From Alcaligenes faecalis (GTDB lineage Bacteria; Pseudomonadota; Gammaproteobacteria; Burkholderiales; Burkholderiaceae_B), in assembly GCF_009497775.1 (NCBI RefSeq), contig NZ_CP031012.1, positions 806,001-870,000 of the forward strand: a stretch of DNA of 64,000 nt, written 5' to 3'. Shown here piece by piece: positions 1 to 8,300 of the stretch; positions within the stretch are counted from its first letter, which is position 1, and the number at the start of each line of letters is the position of its first letter. The position numbers were made by a program, and so were the translations under genes. The notes under the pieces were generated by a model. It saw only the letters and a list, made by a program, of their open reading frames with translations. It did not search any database and was not told the DNA's origin.

Positions 1-588
1 CAGGCTGAAAGGTTCTGCTCCACCGACGTGGACCTCAAAACCTTGTCCGGGCAGAACACGCGCACTGACAAAGGGCGTATTGAAGACCAGCTGGGCACCG
101 TGGTTCTCTGCATCGCCTTGCAGGGCCAGCATCAGGGCATGGGTATCCACAATCCCGGTGGAAGGCGAGAGCAGGGCTGCGCTGCAATTCAAGGCCGGCT
201 CCAGAGCCTGGGCTTGAGCGGCATCCAGCCACTGCAAATCGTTCACACCACAAGCGCGCGCCTGGGCCTGCAACTTCAGCAGGTCGGCTTCCTGTTCGGG
301 CGTGGTCGCCACAATCAGCTTGCCGCAACGGGCGTGGTCGACATGGTGTTCCTGACAGTAGTCATACAGCCGGGCTTTGCCTTCTACGCACAAGCGGGCC
401 TTCAGGCTGCCCGGCGTGTAGTAAATGCCCGCGTGTATGACTTCGGAGTTGCGTGAACTGACGCCATTGCCGATGCTGGCGGTTTGCTCGATCAGCAGAA
501 CCTCCATGCCTTGCTGGGCCATTTGTCGGGCGCAGGCCAAGCCCACGACCCCCGCTCCCAGCACTATGCAATCGACATCGTTTGCCAT
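1..588 (-). CDS. FAD-dependent oxidoreductase, L-2-hydroxyglutarate oxidase-like (partial)
   Basis: Reading leftwards from ATG at 588, an open frame runs off the left edge, so only the N-terminal 196 residues are present. The start reads [20 protein letters not shown], a Rossmann FAD-binding GxGxxG loop, followed by an acidic residue in LLIEQ at the end of the second strand. [14 protein letters not shown] at about residues 44-57 is typical of the LhgO/DAO branch (L-2-hydroxyglutarate or related hydroxyacid/amine oxidases). Members oxidise small hydroxyacids or amines with FAD and pass electrons to quinone or oxygen. The substrate cannot be fixed because the C-terminal substrate-binding part lies outside the window. 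It is the last visible gene of a minus-strand run chaC-pdxH-flavin reductase, 88 nt after the flavin reductase gene. Confidence 0.8.
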   Translation of the reverse strand, partial: MANDVDCIVLGAGVVGLACARQMAQQGMEVLLIEQTASIGNGVSSRNSEVIHAGIYYTPGSLKARLCVEGKARLYDYCQEHHVDHARCGKLIVATTPEQEADLLKLQAQARACGVNDLQWLDAAQAQALEPALNCSAALLSPSTGIVDTHALMLALQGDAENHGAQLVFNTPFVSARVLPGQGFEVHVGGAEPFSL

Positions 589-676
589 GAATCAGGACCT
601 TATCGGCGCGTTGGAGCAAAAGGCGTAGTGTACTCCCGCCATGCAGTCGTCGTCAGGGGCGCGTTGCAACACCCCG

Positions 677-1189
677 TCACGCCAGGGAAGGAGTCAGGTC
701 AAAGTCGCCCGCATGGTAGATCAGGGGCTGGTGGGCGCTGCGTTCGCAGTGGGTGACTTCACCGATAAAGATCAGGTGGTCGCCTGCCTCATGCACGGCA
801 TAAGGCTTGCATTCGAACCAGGCACTGCAACGCTCGTCGTCCAGCATCAGCAAGCCATGCGGAGAGCGTTTGGTGGGGTGATCGAGAAAGCGCTCGGCCT
901 GGTCGCCCCAGGCAAAGCGCTTGGCCAGCGATAGCTGACTGGCTCCCAACACGTGAATCACATAGCCTTCGCCGTCCACAAAGTGGGGCAGGGACTGGGA
1001 ACGCTTGGCCAGCGACCACAGCACCAGAGGCGGGTCCAGGGAAACAGAGTTAAAGGAACTGACGGTCAGGCCAATGGCCTGATCCGGATGGTCTTTGTTG
1101 GATCCGGTCACGACCGTCACGCCAGTGGCGAAACGGCCCAGTGCCGAACGGAAGAAGTCGCTATCGAAGGTAGAAGAAAAAACAGTCAT
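677..1189 (-). CDS. Flavin reductase family protein (FMN-binding split barrel)
   Basis: A 170-residue protein that begins MTVFSSTFDSDFFRSALGRF and continues with ATGVTVVTG, the usual opening of flavin-reductase-like split-barrel proteins. Later blocks GLTVSSFNSVSLDPPLVLWS (about residues 40-60) and HLIFIGEVTHCE (about 135-146) match the family pattern for FMN binding. Members reduce FMN or FAD with NAD(P)H, often for a partner monooxygenase, but no such partner is visible here. An upstream TTG at 1219 would add ten residues unlike the family, so I chose ATG at 1189. It lies 39 nt downstream of pdxH on the same strand, in a group rich in flavin enzymes. The exact electron acceptor is not predictable. 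Confidence 0.82.
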   Translation of the reverse strand: MTVFSSTFDSDFFRSALGRFATGVTVVTGSNKDHPDQAIGLTVSSFNSVSLDPPLVLWSLAKRSQSLPHFVDGEGYVIHVLGASQLSLAKRFAWGDQAERFLDHPTKRSPHGLLMLDDERCSAWFECKPYAVHEAGDHLIFIGEVTHCERSAHQPLIYHAGDFDLTPSLA

Positions 1190-1228
1190 TGCATCAAGTC
1201 TGAGGGCAGGCGTCCCCAAGGGAACGTC

Positions 1229-1861
1229 TTAAGGAGCCAGTCGGCTCACCTGCCAGTCAGATGGGTCCTTGCGGTCGAACACCAGCCTGTCGTGCAGGCG
1301 CGAGGCACGGCCTTGCCAGAATTCGACGTGGTCAGGAGTCAGTCGGAAGCCACCCCAGTGTTCAGGGCGGGCGGGATGTTCACCTAAGCTTTCAGTGTAC
1401 TGCTTGGTACGGGCATCCAGCTCTGCGCGGCTGATGGGTTGGCTTTGCGGCGAGGCCCAGGCACCAATGCGCGAGCCCAGAGGACGGCTGTGAAAGTATT
1501 CGTCGGACTCGGCCGCACTGATGCGGCTGATGCGGCCTTCAAAGCGCACCTGGCGCTGCATGGAGGACCAGAAAAAAGACAGGCTGGCCCAGGGGTTGTG
1601 GTCCAGATCCGTGCCCTTGCGAGACTGGTAGTTCGTAAAGAATACCAGGCCCTGTTCGTCGTAACCCTTGAGCAGGACAACGCGCGCCGATGGGCGGCCT
1701 TCTGGGTTCACGGTGGCCAGCGTCATCGCCGTGGGTTCGACTTCCTTCAGTTCAATCGCCTGATCCAGCCAGCGTTGGAATTGCTGGCGGGGATCGGCAC
1801 AGAGTTCGTTTTCGCTCAGGGAAAAGCGTTCGTATTCGTTACGCAAATCGGCAAGGGACAT
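1229..1861 (-). CDS. pdxH: Pyridoxamine/pyridoxine 5'-phosphate oxidase
   Basis: A 210-residue FMN enzyme that oxidises pyridoxamine- or pyridoxine-5'-phosphate to pyridoxal-5'-phosphate with oxygen, the final step of vitamin B6 synthesis and salvage in the cytoplasm. Length and motifs are canonical: [20 protein letters not shown] with SRKG (about residues 60-82) for FMN phosphate, [14 protein letters not shown], then [15 protein letters not shown] (about 126-140). The C-terminal WGGFRLTP and [13 protein letters not shown] hold the substrate-contacting residues. It starts 9 nt downstream of chaC, so the two are probably co-transcribed. Nothing odd is seen. Confidence 0.96.
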   Translation of the reverse strand: MSLADLRNEYERFSLSENELCADPRQQFQRWLDQAIELKEVEPTAMTLATVNPEGRPSARVVLLKGYDEQGLVFFTNYQSRKGTDLDHNPWASLSFFWSSMQRQVRFEGRISRISAAESDEYFHSRPLGSRIGAWASPQSQPISRAELDARTKQYTESLGEHPARPEHWGGFRLTPDHVEFWQGRASRLHDRLVFDRKDPSDWQVSRLAP

Positions 1862-1870
1862 GGGGCGCTC

Positions 1871-2542
1871 TCAGGCTTGTTGAGGATTAAGCAGTGCAGT
1901 CTGGCTCTGTAGTAATTGAACCACTGATTGCAGGCGTTTATCCAGAATTTTAGAGCGTTGCAGCGCCGAGGCGGTTTCCATGACGTATTCGATGCAAGGG
2001 CCGTTGGTTCCCTGGGCCGAGTACACCACTTGCCGCAGCTGTTCGTCCGGCATACGGGGTACGTAGGCGTCGGTCTTGCGGTTCATGGTAAAGACCAGGG
2101 CCCGAATATCGCCCTGGCTGGTGCGGCAGCGCAACCAGCGGGGAATATAGGCCCCGCTGGGCATTTCGCGCAGCCACAGGGCATCGAAGACCTTTGGTAC
2201 GCTTTCGGCGGGAATACGGAAGGCCATGCCGCGGCAGGAACCGCCTACATCCAGCCCGAAGACCAGACCGGGCTGCTCGGGTGTCCCGCGATTGATGCGT
2301 GACCACAAGCACAGCGCCCGGTGGTAACCACGCAGCAAGGCTTGGCGCTGCTCGGCAAATTCAAAATCGGGACGCCAGATCAGGGAGCCGTAGCCATAGA
2401 CCCACAGGTCCTGTTTTTCACACCACTGCGCCTCTTCCAGAGATTGACGCAAAGAGGCGTTGCGCTCTTCGTCAGTCAGGACACGAAAGCTGCACGGTGT
2501 GGGTACGGCGGAAGGCGATGCGGAAATAGAATCGATGTTCAC
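1871..2542 (-). CDS. chaC: ChaC-family gamma-glutamylcyclotransferase
   Basis: A 223-residue protein with the ChaC-type opening LWVYGYGSLIWRPDFEF (about residues 46-62), the YGSL loop that binds the gamma-glutamyl group. ALWLREMPSGAYIPRWL (about 121-137) carries the expected catalytic glutamate. ChaC enzymes cleave glutathione to 5-oxoproline and cysteinylglycine in the cytoplasm. The first 40 residues are a variable extension rich in Ser/Pro followed by a short helix, as in other proteobacterial ChaC proteins. It is the first gene of the minus-strand run chaC-pdxH-flavin reductase-FAD oxidoreductase. The 252 nt before tcdA must hold divergent promoters, but I saw no convincing hexamer pair there. 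Confidence 0.9.
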   Translation of the reverse strand: MNIDSISASPSAVPTPCSFRVLTDEERNASLRQSLEEAQWCEKQDLWVYGYGSLIWRPDFEFAEQRQALLRGYHRALCLWSRINRGTPEQPGLVFGLDVGGSCRGMAFRIPAESVPKVFDALWLREMPSGAYIPRWLRCRTSQGDIRALVFTMNRKTDAYVPRMPDEQLRQVVYSAQGTNGPCIEYVMETASALQRSKILDKRLQSVVQLLQSQTALLNPQQA

Positions 2543-2794
2543 GGCAAAAAGGGGTGGTAAGCCAAAATCACAGATGCTTGAAACCTATGACAATTGTAGA
2601 GCAAGCACAGTCCACTGTAGCGGGCTTTGATGCTGATAACTAAGGAAAAATACTAATTTGCTTATATGAGTGTTGCTATTTGGCAGAGCACAGTCAAGCC
2701 ACCAGAGCATAAGGCCCGTTTCACGGGCTGGGCAGGGGCAATTAGACGTAGAATTAACGGGTTTGGCCGCATGGGCCGGTGATGGACAGATTGC

Positions 2795-3595
2795 ATGACA
2801 GAGCAGCACAACATGGATGCCGAACGCCGTTTCGGCGGTTTGGATCGTTTGTATGGAGCCGGAGCGCGCGAGCGTCTGGCGGCCGCCCATGTGATGGTGG
2901 CGGGTATCGGGGGCGTGGGAACCTGGGCGGTGGAGGCTCTGGCCCGTTCTGCCGTGGGCCGGATCACCTTGATTGATCTGGATAATATTGCCGAATCGAA
3001 TATCAACCGCCAGCTGCCGGCTCTGGACAGCACTTTGGGGATGGCCAAGATTGAAGCCATGGCCCAGCGCATTGCGCAGATCAACCCGCACTGCCAGCTG
3101 CAATTGATCGAGGACTTTGTTACCGAGGACAATGCGGCCAGCCTGATGGAGCAGCGCCCGGACGTGTTTCTGGATTGCACCGACCAGGCCAGCGCCAAGA
3201 TCGCCCTGATCTTGCAGGCCAAGCGTTGCAAGGTGCCTCTGTTGAGCTGTGGCGGGGCAGGTGGCAAGACCGACCCGCTGACTTTGCGCCGGGGAGACTT
3301 GTCGGTGGCACGCCACGATGCGCTACTGGGCAAGCTGCGTCAGATTCTGCGCAAGCAGCATGGCTTCGCGCGTGGCAGCGATGCCCAGGGCCGTGCCCTG
3401 AAGCGTGTGCCCCGCATGGGGGTGGATTGCTTGTGGTTCGAGCAGGAAACCCGCCTGCCACAAAACTGGACCCAGGCTGACGATGGTGCCCTGCAAGGTT
3501 TGGCCTGTGCAGGCTATGGTTCCGGGGTGACGATTACGGCCAGCATGGGGATGCAGGCCGCTGACTACGCCTTAAACCGGATCCTGAACCAGTAA
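2795..3595 (+). CDS. tcdA: tRNA threonylcarbamoyladenosine dehydratase
   Basis: A 266-residue E1-like protein (TcdA, formerly CsdL) that uses ATP to cyclise t6A37 in tRNA to ct6A, improving decoding of ANN codons. The adenylation fold is clear: RFGGLDRLYG at the N terminus, the nucleotide loop GIGGVGTWAVEALARSAVG (about residues 42-60), then DLDNIAESNINRQLPAL (about 66-82) as in ThiF/MoeB proteins. LDCTDQASAK (about 126-135) carries the conserved Cys-Thr-Asp. The start at 2795 has no strong ribosome-binding site, and ATG at 2813 is a possible alternative. It converges with the pabC-like gene, and the two coding regions overlap by 24 nt at their 3' ends. Confidence 0.93.
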   Translation: MTEQHNMDAERRFGGLDRLYGAGARERLAAAHVMVAGIGGVGTWAVEALARSAVGRITLIDLDNIAESNINRQLPALDSTLGMAKIEAMAQRIAQINPHCQLQLIEDFVTEDNAASLMEQRPDVFLDCTDQASAKIALILQAKRCKVPLLSCGGAGGKTDPLTLRRGDLSVARHDALLGKLRQILRKQHGFARGSDAQGRALKRVPRMGVDCLWFEQETRLPQNWTQADDGALQGLACAGYGSGVTITASMGMQAADYALNRILNQ

Positions 3596-4222
3596 GGCGT
3601 TCTGCCAGCCGCGCAGGGCGTTCGAAACACGAATCGCCCGTGCATGCAGCAAGTCATCCAGAAAAAGCTCCGTTTCACGGGCCAGACCGCTATTCAGAAG
3701 CGCCTGTCGTTGCACGCCAGGCAGGAGCCAGCCTTGTGCAGGTGGCGTCCACCAATGACCCTGCTCATCCTGGATATAGATATTGCTGCGGCTGCCTTCG
3801 CAAACCCGGTTTTGCGTATCCAGAAAAATCACATCAAAGAGTTGGGGATGCTTTTCCAGCAGGGCAGCGGCTTCCTGATACCAGGGGCGATGCGTGGTCT
3901 TGTGCGAGAGCAGGCGGTCCTGGGCAGACAGAGGAGTCTTGGACAGGCACAGTTGCAAAGGCCCTTCCAGAGCGGGCAAGGCCTGTGCCTCGGCCTTCGC
4001 ACTGGCTTTTGCGTTCCATAGAATGCGTAGCCGCAAGGGAGTATTGACGGGAGCCTGGCCCAGCGCCGTATGCATGGCTTGCAGCCAGGTCTGGGCGTCC
4101 CAGTCGTAGCCCAGTTCCGCGCAACTGCGCGCCACGCGTTCCAGGTGCAGTTCCAGCAGGGGGATCTGGCCGTCCGCGTCTACCCGCAAGGTTTCTATCA
4201 ATTCAGGTTTGCTTTGGCTCAT
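3572..4222 (-). CDS. pabC: Class IV aminotransferase, probable aminodeoxychorismate lyase
   Basis: A 216-residue fold-type IV PLP protein. ELIETLRVDADGQIPLLELH at the N terminus, SHKTTHRPWYQEAA (about residues 104-117) with the lysine expected to bind PLP, and EGSRSNIYI (about 140-148) are the standard landmarks, followed by LLPGVQRQALL. The gene starts 10 nt after pabB, which makes 4-amino-4-deoxychorismate, so this protein most likely releases pyruvate to give p-aminobenzoate for folate. In several betaproteobacteria these two activities are fused in one polypeptide; here they are separate but adjacent. It is somewhat short for PabC. A branched-chain or D-amino-acid aminotransferase cannot be excluded by motif alone, but the context favours PabC. 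Confidence 0.82.
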   Translation of the reverse strand: MSQSKPELIETLRVDADGQIPLLELHLERVARSCAELGYDWDAQTWLQAMHTALGQAPVNTPLRLRILWNAKASAKAEAQALPALEGPLQLCLSKTPLSAQDRLLSHKTTHRPWYQEAAALLEKHPQLFDVIFLDTQNRVCEGSRSNIYIQDEQGHWWTPPAQGWLLPGVQRQALLNSGLARETELFLDDLLHARAIRVSNALRGWQNALLVQDPV

Positions 4223-4232
4223 GATGCTGCCT

Positions 4233-5345
4233 TTAAGTCAGTGTTACAGGGGCCTGCAAGACACGTGCTTTCCACAGGCACTCCAGCCATTCCTGGTCCG
4301 GGTCCGAATCCAGCACGATGCCACCACCCACGCCGAACGTCCCCTGGCCTTGATTGTTCAGTTCCAGACTGCGGATGCTGACATTCAGGGACAGGTCGCC
4401 CTGGGGGTTGAGATAACCCACCGAGCCGCAGTAAATACCGCGTCGCTGCGCTTCCAGCTGGCGTATGCATTGCATGGCCGCCAGCTTGGGGGCGCCGGTA
4501 ATCGAACCACAGGGGAACAGGGCGCGCAGCAAGGTTTCCAGGCTGCAGTCCGGGTCTACTTCTGCTTGAATGCTGGAGGTCATGGTCCAGACCGAGGCAT
4601 ATTGTTCTACATCGAACAGGCTGGTGGTGTGCACGGTGCCGGTGCGGGCCACTTGGCCCAGATCGTTACGCAGCAAATCCACAATCATCAGGTTTTCAGC
4701 CCGGTCTTTCAGGCTGCTTTGCAGCTCCTGGGCGTTTTTCTGATCTTGAACAGGGTCGGTATCGCGCGGGCGTGTGCCTTTCATGGGGCGGGTCCGCACG
4801 GTGCTGCCACGTTTTTCCAGAAACAGCTCGGGCGAAAGCGACAGGATATGGCGATCACCCAGATCCAGATAGGCAGCGTAGGCCACCGGGTGGCGGCTGG
4901 CCAGTGCGGTATAGAGCTCACGGGGTGCCATGCCGGATTGAATGCTCAGGGGCATGGTGTAGTTGATCTGGTAAAAATCCCCGGCCTGCAAACCTTGCTG
5001 AACCTGGGCCAGCGCATCCCGATAGTCTTGCTGACTGATTTGCAGGCTGACCTTCAGCTCGGGCTTTGCCTGACTATCCCATAAAGCCACTTCCTGGGCC
5101 TGTTCAAATACCAGCGCGTTCAGGGGCGCATGGGGCGCAGCATCGCGAGCAGGCAGACGGGGTTCGAACAGCTCGGCCAGTTCGTAGTCCAGTGCCAGGG
5201 CTACCCAGTGGCCAGCCTGACGAGCCTGTTCGATTTTTTCAAAAGCAGTACTTAAGTCCTCAGGGCTACGGGCCTGGATATGGCCCAGGTAGCCCTGCAT
5301 TTCCAGCGCATAGCCTTTTAGTCGGTCTTCAAATCGGCCATACAT
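4233..5345 (-). CDS. pabB: Aminodeoxychorismate synthase component I
   Basis: A 370-residue chorismate-utilising enzyme that aminates chorismate to 4-amino-4-deoxychorismate, using ammonia from the PabA glutaminase. The catalytic C-terminal half is complete: RTRPMKGTRPR (about residues 186-196) has the PabB-type lysine in the PxKGT motif, where anthranilate synthases have alanine, which supports PabB over TrpE. IVDLLRNDLGQVARTGTV, PCGSITGAPKLAAM and GIYCGSVGYL follow in order. The N-terminal domain is shorter than in E. coli PabB, as in other compact forms. The ATG at 5345 lies inside the end of the uvrA-like gene (28 nt overlap), suggesting translational coupling. An internal ATG at 5300 is the alternative start. 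Confidence 0.93.
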   Translation of the reverse strand: MYGRFEDRLKGYALEMQGYLGHIQARSPEDLSTAFEKIEQARQAGHWVALALDYELAELFEPRLPARDAAPHAPLNALVFEQAQEVALWDSQAKPELKVSLQISQQDYRDALAQVQQGLQAGDFYQINYTMPLSIQSGMAPRELYTALASRHPVAYAAYLDLGDRHILSLSPELFLEKRGSTVRTRPMKGTRPRDTDPVQDQKNAQELQSSLKDRAENLMIVDLLRNDLGQVARTGTVHTTSLFDVEQYASVWTMTSSIQAEVDPDCSLETLLRALFPCGSITGAPKLAAMQCIRQLEAQRRGIYCGSVGYLNPQGDLSLNVSIRSLELNNQGQGTFGVGGGIVLDSDPDQEWLECLWKARVLQAPVTLT

Positions 5346-8300
5346 GCGCCGTGTTCCTTTAAAAATTCCGCCAGGGCCATGCCGGTATGCGAGGCATGGT
5401 TGGCTTGTACTTGATCCGGCGTGCCTTGCACCACCAGCCTGCCGCCGCCCGAGCCGCCTTCGGGGCCCAGATCGACAATCCAGTCTGCTTCGGCAATCAA
5501 ATCCAGATTATGTTCAATCACCAGTACGGTATGACCGGCATCGACCAGTCGGTGCAGCACCACAATCAGCTTTTCCACATCCGCCATGGACAGACCCACG
5601 CTAGGCTCGTCCAGCACGTATAGGGTGTGTGGAGCCTTGTAGGCGCGGCCGGTACGGGTCAGACCTTCGTCCAGACGAGCCTTGACCAGTTCACTGACCA
5701 GCTTGACGCGCTGCGCCTCGCCACCGGACAGGGTGGGGGAGGGTTGGCCCAGGGTCAGATAGCCCAGGCCCACGCTTTGCATCAGTTGCAGGGGGCGCAA
5801 TATTTTAGGATGTGCAGCAAAGTACTCAACCGCCTCGTCCACATCCATTTGCAAAAGCTGGCCGGCGGAGACGTCGCGCCAGGTCACGGCCAGTGTTTCC
5901 GGATTGAAGCGCTGGCCGTGGCAGGCGTCACAAGGCACCTTCACGTCCGGCAGGAAGCTCATTTCCAGCGTGCGCATGCCCTGGCCTTCGCACAAGGGGC
6001 AACGACCATCGCCCGTATTGAAGGAGAAGCGTGAGGCGCTCCAGCCGCGCAGGCGGGCATCGTTGGTGTTGGCAAACAGTTTGCGCACCTCGTCCCAGAA
6101 GCCGATATAGGTGGCCGGGCAGGAGCGGGGAGTTTTGCCAATCGGGGTCTGGTCCACTTCCAGCACGCGGTCCAGGCTTTCCCAGCCGCTGATGCTGGAG
6201 CAACCCTGCCACACAGGCTTTTCTTTGCTGCCGACAACGCGCTGCAAATTATCCAGCAGCACATCACGGGCAAAGGTGGATTTACCGGAACCTGACACGC
6301 CTGTCACCAGACTGAGCTTGCCCAGCGGAATACCGGCCTGAACCTTGTTCAGGTTGTGCAGGCTGGCATCGTGCACCGTCAGCATGGGCGCATCGGCCTG
6401 GACGGGACGGCGTGCCTGCATGGGGTGCTTGAGCGGCTCGCGCAGATAGCGGCCAGTCAGCGAGTTCGGGTTGGCCTCGATTTCTGCCAGCGTGCCCTGG
6501 GCGATGACTTCACCGCCGCGTTTACCGGCACCGGGGCCCATATCAATAATGTGCTGGGCACGGCGTATGGTGTCTTCATCGTGCTCGACGACCACCAGCG
6601 TATTGCCATTGCCTTCCAGGCGCGCCATGGCGTTCAGCAGAATCTGGTTGTCGCGCGGGTGCAGGCCAATGGTGGGCTCGTCCAGTACATAGCAGACGCC
6701 TTGCAGGTTTGAGCCTAACTGGGCGGCCAGACGGATACGCTGGGCCTCGCCACCCGACAAGGTGGGGGCGGCACGATCCAGCGCCAGATAACCCAGGCCC
6801 ACTTCGTGCATGAAGTCCAGGCGGCTGCGTATCTCGTTCAGAATGTCGCGCGCAATATCGGCTTCGCGGCCACTCATGTTCAGGCTGCCAAAAAAGGTCT
6901 GTGCTTCATCCACGGGCAAACCGGCCAGTTTGGCAATGGATTGGTCGCGCCATTCAAAGGCCAGAGACACCGGGTTCAAGCGTTGGCCGTGGCAGCTTGG
7001 GCATTCCACGGCTTCGCCTTCGTAGCCGTTGTTCCAGCTGTTTTCCTCGCCGGTTTGTTCCTGGTCGAAGCCGGTCAGCTTCAAGCCTGTACCAAAGCAG
7101 TCCTTGCACCAGCCATGCTTGGAGTTGTAGGAGAACATGCGTGGGTCCGGCTCGGGGAAGCTGGTGCCGCAGCAGGGACAAGCCCGTTTCACGGAGAAAT
7201 GTTGCTGACTGGCATTGGATAGCGGCTGACCTTGTCGGCGTTGTTCCAGCGACATGGAGCTCGATGGCGTCAATGGAGCCAACACACTAAAGGAGCCGTG
7301 GCCCAGTTCCAGCGCCTCGCGTATGGCCTGGCGCAGTTGCAGTTCGTGGCGAGGGTCAATAATCAGGTCGGCCACCGGCAGTTCCAGCGTGTGTTCGCTG
7401 TAACGGTCCAGACGGGGCCAAGGATTGACGGGGATGAACTCGCCATCCACACGCAAATGGGTGTAACCCTTGCCCTGCGCCCATTTGGCAAGGTCGGTGT
7501 AGTAACCCTTGCGAGCCGTGACCAGGGGGGCCAGCAAACCAATATGCTCACCCTTGTGATCACGCAGCAGTTGCGCGGCGATTTGCTCGGCGGTCTGCGG
7601 GGCCACAGGCACATGGCAGTCCGGGCAGTATTGGGTGGCCAGCTTCACATACAGCAAGCGCAGGAAGTGGTGGATTTCCGTCATGGTGGCCACGGTGGAC
7701 TTGCGACCCCCACGGCTGGTGCGCTGCTCAATGGCAACGGTAGGCGGAATGCCGTAAATCGCGTCTACATCAGGCTGACCGGCAGGCTGCACAATCGCGC
7801 GTGCATAGGCGTTCAGGGATTCCAGGTAGCGGCGCTGACCTTCGTTAAACAGAATGTCGAAGGCCAGGGTCGATTTGCCCGAACCGGATACCCCCGTCAC
7901 CACTGTGAAGGTGTTGTGCGGGATGTGCACCGAGATGTTTTTCAGGTTGTGCTCGCGCGCATTCAGAATGGCGATCTGGCCATCGTTGCTGCCGCCGGAG
8001 CTGGCCTGGTAGTCCACCTCGGGTTCCTGGAACAGGGCCGAGCCCTTGCCCAGAATGGCCTGCTCGTACTCTTTCAGGGCATGGCCGGTATGTGATTGTG
8101 GCAGCGCCATGATGTCGCCCGGCGTACCTGCTCCCAGCAATTGGCCGCCATGCTCGCCACCTTCGGGGCCCAGATCAATAATCCAGTCTGCCGCGCGGAT
8201 CAGGTCCAGATTGTGCTCAATAATCAGCAGGCTGTGACCGGCGGCCAGCAGCTTGCGGAAGGCGCGCATCAGGCGGGCAATATCGTCAAAGTGCAGGCCG

